Below, one piece after another: positions 1 to 5,300 of a stretch of DNA of 5,300 nt; positions within the stretch are counted from its first letter, which is position 1; each line of letters starts with the position of its first letter. The notes below the pieces were generated by a model. The model had not been told where the DNA came from. It saw nothing but the letters and a program-made list of their open reading frames with translations, and ran no database searches. The stretch is from Thiobacillus sp. (lineage in GTDB: Bacteria > Pseudomonadota > Gammaproteobacteria > Burkholderiales > Thiobacillaceae). Position numbers and translations under genes: made by a program. The DNA is taken from NCBI RefSeq assembly GCF_024708915.1, contig NZ_JANJXQ010000229.1, positions 1-5,300 on the forward strand, read 5' to 3'.

Positions 1-137
1 TTCTTGGCAGCACCGCCAAATTTCTTCGACAGAATGGTGGTGATCGCCGCGGTCAAGGTGGTCTTGCCGTGGTCAACGTGTCCAATCGTGCCTACGTTTA
101 CGTGCGGCTTGGTCCGCTCGAATTTTTCCTTAGCCAT
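1..137 (-). CDS. tuf: Elongation factor Tu, N-terminal fragment (cut by window edge)
   Basis: This is the start of EF-Tu, the cytoplasmic GTPase that carries aminoacyl-tRNA to the ribosomal A site. Only codons 1 to 45 plus two bases are in the window; the family is usually about 395 residues long. The fragment begins [20 protein letters not shown] and contains the complete G1/P-loop GHVDHGKT at residues 19-26, which binds the phosphates of GTP. The ATG at 137-135 is fixed by the conserved MAKEKFER start and by an AGGG ribosome-binding site (minus strand, 149-146) 8 nt upstream. It follows fusA after 24 nt, the normal place for the str-operon tuf copy (tufA). Many proteobacteria carry a second tuf elsewhere, which this window cannot show. 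No independent promoter is convincing in the short gap, so it is probably co-transcribed with fusA. Identity is essentially certain. Confidence 0.97.
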   Translation of the reverse strand, partial: MAKEKFERTKPHVNVGTIGHVDHGKTTLTAAITTILSKKFGGAAK

Positions 138-161
138 TTCAGATGCCCTATAAAATCAAAA

Positions 162-2252
162 TTATTTCTTGGCGATAACCGCTTCCGCGACGCTCTTCGG
201 CGCTTCGGCGTAGTGCTTGAATTCCATCGTATAGGTTGCGCGCCCCTGCGACATCGAACGCAGATCGGTCGCATAGCCGAACATTTCAGCCAGCGGAACC
301 TCGGCCTTGATCGCCTTGACGCCAGCCACATCATCCATACCCTGGATGATGCCGCGCCGGCGATTCAGGTCGCCCATCACGTCACCCATATAATCCTCGG
401 GCGTCTCGACCTCGACCGCCATCATCGGCTCCAGCAGCGCAGGACTGGCTTTGCGCATGCCGTCCTTGAACGCCAGAATGGCCGCCAGCTTGAACGCCAG
501 CTCGGACGAATCGACATCGTGGTACGAACCGTCGAACAGGGTGACCTTGACGTCAACCACGGGAAAGCCCGCAAGCACGCCGTTGTTCATCGCCTCGATC
601 AGGCCTTTTTCGACCGCAGGAATGTATTCGCGCGGCACCGTTCCACCCTTGATGGCATCGATGAATTCGAAGCCCTTGCCCGCTTCGTTCGGGCCCATCT
701 TGATCCAGACATGGCCGTACTGGCCCTTACCACCCGACTGCTTGGCGTGCTTGCCTTCCTGCTCGACTTCTTTTCTGATCGCCTCACGGTAGGCCACCTG
801 CGGTGCACCGACGTTGGCCTCCACGTTGAATTCGCGGCGCATACGATCGACGAGGATGTCGAGGTGCAGCTCACCCATGCCGGAGATGATGGTCTGACCA
901 GACTCCTCGTCCGTGCGGACGCGGAACGACGGATCCTCGGACGCCAGACGACCCAGTGCGATACCCATTTTTTCCTGGTCGGCCTTCGTCTTCGGCTCGA
1001 CCGCAACGTGGATGACGGGCTCGGGGAACACCATGCGCTCAAGGATGACCGGGGCCGCAACATCGCACAGTGTATCGCCCGTGGTCACATCCTTCAGCCC
1101 GACAACCGCCCCGATGTCGCCCGCCCGCAGCTCCTTGATTTCCTCGCGGTCGTTGGCGCGCATCTGCAGGATGCGCCCGATGCGCTCCTTCTTCCCCTTG
1201 ACCGAGTTCAGAACGGTAGACCCCGCTTGCAGCGTCCCCGAATAGACACGGACAAAAGTCAGCTGGCCGACGAACGGATCGCTCATGAGCTTGAACGCCA
1301 GCGCCGAAAATTTTTCGTCGTCATTCGCCTGGCGCACAACCTCCTTGTCATTGTCATCCACACCCTCAACCGGCGGAATGTCGACCGGCGACGGCAGATA
1401 CTGGATAACCGCATCCAGCATGCGCTGCACACCCTTGTTCTTGAATGCGGTACCGCACAGCATCGGCTGGATTTCGCCGGCAAGCGTACGCGTCCGCAGA
1501 CCCAGCACGATATCGTCCCTGCTCAGCTCACCTTCCTCGAGATACCTGTTCATCAGCTCTTCCGAAGCCTCGGCAGCAGCCTCGACCATGTTCGAACGCC
1601 ATTTGGCTGCCAGTTCGGCAAGCTCGGCCGGGACGTCCGAATAGTCGAACTTCATGCCCTGACTGGCCTCGTCCCAATTGATCGCCTTCATCTCCAGGAG
1701 ATCAACGACGCCGACAAAGCTGTCTTCCGCGCCAATCGGTATCACGACCGGCACCGGGTTGGCCTGCAGCCGCGTACGCATCTGCTCGACAACCTTGAAG
1801 AAATTGGCGCCGGAGCGGTCCATCTTGTTTACGAACGCCAGTCGCGGCACGCCATATTTGTTGGCCTGACGCCACACCGTCTCCGACTGCGGCTGCACGC
1901 CACCCACCGCGCAATACACCATGCACGCGCCATCCAGCACACGCATCGAACGCTCGACCTCGATGGTGAAGTCGACGTGCCCCGGCGTATCGATGATGTT
2001 GATACGGTGCTCGGGCATGGACATGTCCATGCCTTTCCAGAAACAGGTCACGGCGGAGGAGGTGATAGTGATGCCACGCTCCTGCTCCTGCTCCATCCAG
2101 TCGGTCGTTGCCGCGCCGTCATGCACCTCGCCAAGCTTGTGACTCACACCGGTATAGAAAAGGATGCGCTCAGTAGTGGTCGTCTTGCCGGCGTCGATGT
2201 GCGCGGAAATGCCGATGTTGCGATAGCGTTCGATAGGAGTCGTGCGTGCCAC
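162..2252 (-). CDS. fusA: Elongation factor G (EF-G), translational translocase GTPase
   Basis: EF-G is the cytoplasmic GTPase that moves tRNAs and mRNA through the ribosome after peptide-bond formation and, with RRF, helps recycle ribosomes. The 696-residue protein is complete (E. coli EF-G is 704). Visible G-domain motifs are G1 AHIDAGKT (17-24), G2 RGITI (59-63), G3 DTPGH (88-92), G4 NKMD (142-145) and G5 CGTA (266-269). Beta-barrel domain II follows at about 290-405, and domain III at about 410-485 with SGMGELHLD. Domain IV (about 486-605) carries [11 protein letters not shown] and the tip loop [10 protein letters not shown]; His578 corresponds to the conserved tip histidine that contacts the decoding region. 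Domain V closes with [11 protein letters not shown]. The start is GTG at 2252-2250: the first codons read [14 protein letters not shown], as in the family, and an AGGA site lies 7 nt upstream. The stop is TAA. The gene has no in-frame TTA, CTA or TCA codons. The sequence fits the canonical EF-G, not a divergent paralogue. Confidence 0.99.
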   Translation of the reverse strand: MARTTPIERYRNIGISAHIDAGKTTTTERILFYTGVSHKLGEVHDGAATTDWMEQEQERGITITSSAVTCFWKGMDMSMPEHRINIIDTPGHVDFTIEVERSMRVLDGACMVYCAVGGVQPQSETVWRQANKYGVPRLAFVNKMDRSGANFFKVVEQMRTRLQANPVPVVIPIGAEDSFVGVVDLLEMKAINWDEASQGMKFDYSDVPAELAELAAKWRSNMVEAAAEASEELMNRYLEEGELSRDDIVLGLRTRTLAGEIQPMLCGTAFKNKGVQRMLDAVIQYLPSPVDIPPVEGVDDNDKEVVRQANDDEKFSALAFKLMSDPFVGQLTFVRVYSGTLQAGSTVLNSVKGKKERIGRILQMRANDREEIKELRAGDIGAVVGLKDVTTGDTLCDVAAPVILERMVFPEPVIHVAVEPKTKADQEKMGIALGRLASEDPSFRVRTDEESGQTIISGMGELHLDILVDRMRREFNVEANVGAPQVAYREAIRKEVEQEGKHAKQSGGKGQYGHVWIKMGPNEAGKGFEFIDAIKGGTVPREYIPAVEKGLIEAMNNGVLAGFPVVDVKVTLFDGSYHDVDSSELAFKLAAILAFKDGMRKASPALLEPMMAVEVETPEDYMGDVMGDLNRRRGIIQGMDDVAGVKAIKAEVPLAEMFGYATDLRSMSQGRATYTMEFKHYAEAPKSVAEAVIAKK

Positions 2253-2259
2253 GTTATGG

Positions 2260-2263
2260 TCCT
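2260..2263 (-). promoter_or_regulatory. Ribosome-binding site that sets the fusA GTG start
   Basis: On the minus strand AGGA is followed by a 7-nt spacer and then the GTG start codon of fusA. No in-frame ATG near this point would give the conserved [15 protein letters not shown]-terminus, so this site supports GTG as the real start. The whole rpsG-fusA gap is 45 nt (2253-2297) and otherwise holds only an AT-rich ten-base palindrome, TTTTTAAAAA, at 2281-2290. Confidence 0.8.
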
Positions 2264-2297
2264 GACTGTGTCTGGTAGTGTTTTTAAAAAGTAACGC

Positions 2298-2768
2298 TCA
2301 GAAACGGAAATGCGAGAACGCCTTGTTGGCTTCAGCCATACGATGCACTTCCTCACGCTTCTTCACTGCACCGCCGCGACCTTCGGACGCATCGAGCAAT
2401 TCACCCGCCAGGCGGGCACCCATGGATTTCTCGCCACGCTTGCGCGCCGCATCCTTTAGCCAGCGCATCGCCAGTGCGGTACGGCGGCTCGAACGCACCT
2501 CGACCGGCACTTGGTAGTTGGCGCCACCGACGCGGCGGCTCTTTACCTCGACCAGCGGACGCGCATTGTTCAGCGCAGTGCTGAACACCTCCAGCGGATC
2601 TTTACCGGACTTGCTGGTGATCTGCTCGAAGGCGCCGTAGACGATGCGCTCGGCAACCGACTTCTTGCCACTGGACATGACGACGTTCATGAATTTCGAA
2701 ACTTCCTGATTACCGAATTTCGGATCAGGCAGAATTTCACGTTTGGGGACTTCGCGACGACGGGGCAT
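2298..2768 (-). CDS. rpsG: 30S ribosomal protein S7
   Basis: S7 is a primary assembly protein that nucleates the 30S head by binding the 3' major domain of 16S rRNA, and it lines the E site. The protein is 156 residues, the common family length; E. coli K-12 has a longer C-terminal tail. It starts [20 protein letters not shown], has the beta-hairpin region [18 protein letters not shown] (about 74-91) and the helical segment [16 protein letters not shown] (101-116), and ends with [18 protein letters not shown]. The ATG at 2768-2766 is set by the conserved MPRRR. It lies 37 nt after rpsL and 45 nt before fusA. In E. coli S7 represses the operon by binding the rpsL-rpsG spacer. Here that spacer is much shorter, so the same mechanism cannot be assumed. 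The ribosome-binding site is badly spaced (separate entry). Identity is certain. Confidence 0.99.
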   Translation of the reverse strand: MPRRREVPKREILPDPKFGNQEVSKFMNVVMSSGKKSVAERIVYGAFEQITSKSGKDPLEVFSTALNNARPLVEVKSRRVGGANYQVPVEVRSSRRTALAMRWLKDAARKRGEKSMGARLAGELLDASEGRGGAVKKREEVHRMAEANKAFSHFRF

Positions 2769-2781
2769 TTTCCTGTCTCTC
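2769..2781 (-). promoter_or_regulatory. Unusual ribosome-binding region of rpsG
   Basis: On the minus strand the best Shine-Dalgarno-like match, AGGA (2774-2771), is only 2 nt from the rpsG ATG, closer than the usual 5-9 nt. A weaker purine run, GAGAG (2781-2777), sits at the normal distance of 8 nt. The start itself is secure from the conserved protein N-terminus, so the odd spacing suggests that rpsG initiation relies on the weak site, on ribosomes arriving from rpsL (translational coupling), or both. This is an inference from spacing only. Confidence 0.5.
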
Positions 2782-2805
2782 TATCTAGTTAAGCTTGCTG
2801 GCCGA

Positions 2806-3183
2806 TCAGGCTTTCTTGGGACGCTTGGCGCCGTACTTCGAACGCGACTGCTTGCGATCCTTCACGCCAGCGGTATCCAGGCTGCCACGCACCGTGTGGT
2901 AACGCACACCCGGCAAATCCTTGACCCGGCCACCACGCACCAGCACCACCGAGTGCTCCTGCAGGTTATGGCCTTCGCCGCCGATATAGCTGATGACCTC
3001 GAAGCCGCTGGTGAGCTTGACCTTGCAAACTTTGCGCAAGGCGGAGTTCGGCTTTTTGGGCGTCGTGGTGTACACGCGGGTACAAACGCCGCGGCGTTGC
3101 GGGCAGGCCTTCAAGGCCGGAACCTTGCTCTTCTCCACCGGAGCCTGACGCGGCTTGCGGATCAGCTGGTTAATCGTTGGCAT
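2806..3183 (-). CDS. rpsL: 30S ribosomal protein S12
   Basis: S12 sits at the decoding centre of the 30S subunit, where it helps control tRNA selection accuracy, and is the classical target of streptomycin-resistance mutations. The protein is complete at 125 residues (E. coli: 124 with Met). It starts [13 protein letters not shown] and contains the near-invariant [13 protein letters not shown] (39-51) and [18 protein letters not shown] (83-100). The residues usually changed in streptomycin-resistant mutants are all wild-type: Lys43 and Lys44 (Lys42 and Lys43 in mature E. coli numbering), Lys88 (Lys87) and Pro91 (Pro90). Asp89, the site of beta-methylthiolation in E. coli, is present. The stop is TGA. 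It is the first gene of the str operon, 164 nt downstream of rpoC, with a weak GGAA ribosome-binding site 8 nt from the ATG. Expression probably depends on the promoter and leader hairpins described separately. Confidence 0.99.
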   Translation of the reverse strand: MPTINQLIRKPRQAPVEKSKVPALKACPQRRGVCTRVYTTTPKKPNSALRKVCKVKLTSGFEVISYIGGEGHNLQEHSVVLVRGGRVKDLPGVRYHTVRGSLDTAGVKDRKQSRSKYGAKRPKKA

Positions 3184-3316
3184 GTCAAAAATTCCGAAAA
3201 ATTAAGGTGAGCGTATCGTTTCTAAAACAAGCGGGACGGCGCCGACCGCATTCTGAAGCGGCGCCGTCCCGGGCTACAGTCCTGCGTTTCCCGGCGATTC
3301 TGCGGCCGGAAAAAGA
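3184..3316 (-). promoter_or_regulatory. Predicted 5' leader of the str operon mRNA
   Basis: If transcription starts about 6-8 nt after the -10 box, the rpsL message has a leader of about 130 nt. Reading along the transcript it contains a first stem-loop (3284-3319), a 12-nt linker, a second very stable stem-loop with a U-rich tail (3223-3271), and an AU-rich stretch before the rpsL ATG. That last stretch has AATTTTT twice, exactly ten bases apart (3203-3197 and 3193-3187), on either side of the weak GGAA ribosome-binding site (3195-3192). The U-rich segment could serve as an S1-type ribosome contact. No leader ORF with a credible start and ribosome-binding site was seen. The extent depends on the inferred start site, which is not proven. 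Confidence 0.6.
3223..3271 (-). terminator. Intrinsic terminator-like hairpin between rpoC and rpsL, possible attenuator
   Basis: On the minus strand CGGGACGGCGCCG (3271-3259) pairs perfectly with CGGCGCCGTCCCG (3244-3232), giving a 13-bp stem with 12 G-C pairs and a 14-nt loop. It is followed at once by CTTGTTTTAG, a modest U-rich tract. There is no U-tract on the other side, so the element is oriented with the operon. It is the only terminator-like structure between rpoC and rpsL and is the natural end for rpoBC transcripts. It also lies about 45 nt inside the predicted str transcript, so it would have to be read through, or regulated, for rpsL to be expressed. The U-tract is interrupted by a G, so termination may be incomplete. 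Confidence 0.75.
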
Positions 3317-3319
3317 CGC
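3284..3319 (-). promoter_or_regulatory. First leader stem-loop, near the 5' end of the str transcript
   Basis: In the transcript TTTTCCGGC (3313-3305) can pair with GCCGGGAAA (3295-3287), making nine pairs including one G-U around a 9-nt loop. A further three G-C pairs (3319-3317 with 3286-3284) form beyond a 3-nt bulge. If transcription starts near 3316 the outer pairs would be partly lost. The loop contains CAGAAT (3302-3297), which also occurs in the loop of the second hairpin. Its role is unknown. Confidence 0.5.
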
Positions 3320-3347
3320 GTGATTCTAGGGGAGAGCCGCCCCCCTG

Positions 3348-3351
<4 letters not shown>
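3315..3351 (-). promoter_or_regulatory. Strong sigma-70-type promoter for the str operon, overlapping the rpoC stop
   Basis: On the minus strand a perfect -35 box TTGACA (3351-3346) is followed by a 17-nt spacer and a -10 box TAGAAT (3328-3323), which matches the TATAAT consensus at 5 of 6 positions. The predicted start of transcription is about 3317-3314. The TGA stop of rpoC (3350-3348) lies inside the -35 box. The spacer is very G/C-rich and begins with six G residues. The bases just after the -10 box (CACGCG) form a GC-rich discriminator, the type associated with ppGpp/DksA-sensitive promoters of translation genes. No A-tract UP element is visible upstream, where the DNA codes for the RpoC tail. 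It would drive rpsL-rpsG-fusA-tuf. Confidence 0.8.

Positions 3352-5300
<1,949 letters not shown>

Noticed and set aside
138..180. Possible separate tuf promoter in the AT-rich fusA-tuf gap
   Set aside because: A TATAGG-like sequence exists, but no -35 box at a reasonable distance was found. The 24-nt gap and shared direction fit co-transcription. Promoters inside fusA were not ruled out.
2281..2290. TTTTTAAAAA palindrome between rpsG and fusA as a terminator
   Set aside because: It has no GC-rich stem and no loop, so it is only a short AT-rich palindrome and cannot form a credible intrinsic terminator.
69..2294. A 741-residue plus-strand open reading frame covering all of fusA and the start of tuf
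   Set aside because: It is in exact antisense codon register with fusA, its sequence is low-complexity and rich in Arg, His and Leu as expected of a complement, and it matches no family I know. The minus-strand EF-G is unmistakable.
3201..3230. A second promoter candidate downstream of the hairpin (TTGTTT with CTTAAT, minus strand)
   Set aside because: Both boxes are weak, the spacing is 18 nt, and the TTGTTT is better explained as the U-tract of the terminator. The upstream promoter is far closer to consensus.

Overview
The window is a piece of a core bacterial chromosome, all coded on the minus strand: the end of the beta operon (rpoC) running into the str operon (rpsL, rpsG, fusA, tuf). 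In transcription order, from high to low coordinate, it holds the C-terminal 650 codons of rpoC, complete rpsL (S12), complete rpsG (S7), complete fusA (EF-G) and the first 45 codons of tuf (EF-Tu). There are no mobile elements, CRISPR arrays, tRNAs or accessory genes. The gene order, the GC-rich DNA, the SI3-type insertion in the RpoC trigger loop and the wording of EF-G, S7 and S12 suggest a proteobacterium. A betaproteobacterium of the Nitrosomonadales/Rhodocyclales type is the best guess from memory of the families, not from a search.

Region by region: 3348-5300 encodes the active-site half of the RNA polymerase beta-prime subunit. The 164-base gap at 3184-3347 is the only substantial non-coding stretch and is the most informative part. 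It begins with a near-consensus sigma-70 promoter (TTGACA, 17-base spacer, TAGAAT, on the minus strand) whose -35 box contains the rpoC stop codon. The expected transcript leader of about 130 nt then carries two consecutive stem-loops. The second is a perfect 13-bp GC-rich stem followed by a U-rich tract, which looks like an intrinsic terminator. It lies downstream of the promoter, so it could both end rpoBC messages and act as an attenuator in the str leader. Both loops contain the hexamer CAGAAT, and the two loop regions could pair with each other.

From 3183 down to 1, four translation genes follow at short intervals (37, 45 and 24 nt), as expected for one polycistronic mRNA. S12 and S7 are 30S subunit proteins (decoding centre and head/E site). 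EF-G drives translocation and EF-Tu delivers aminoacyl-tRNA, so the operon couples ribosome parts to their two GTPase factors.

I see no new gene system here. The genes are ordinary, and the points worth a second look are regulatory: the promoter nested in the rpoC end, the two-hairpin leader, a short rpsL-rpsG spacer with a poorly placed ribosome-binding site, and the GTG start of fusA.
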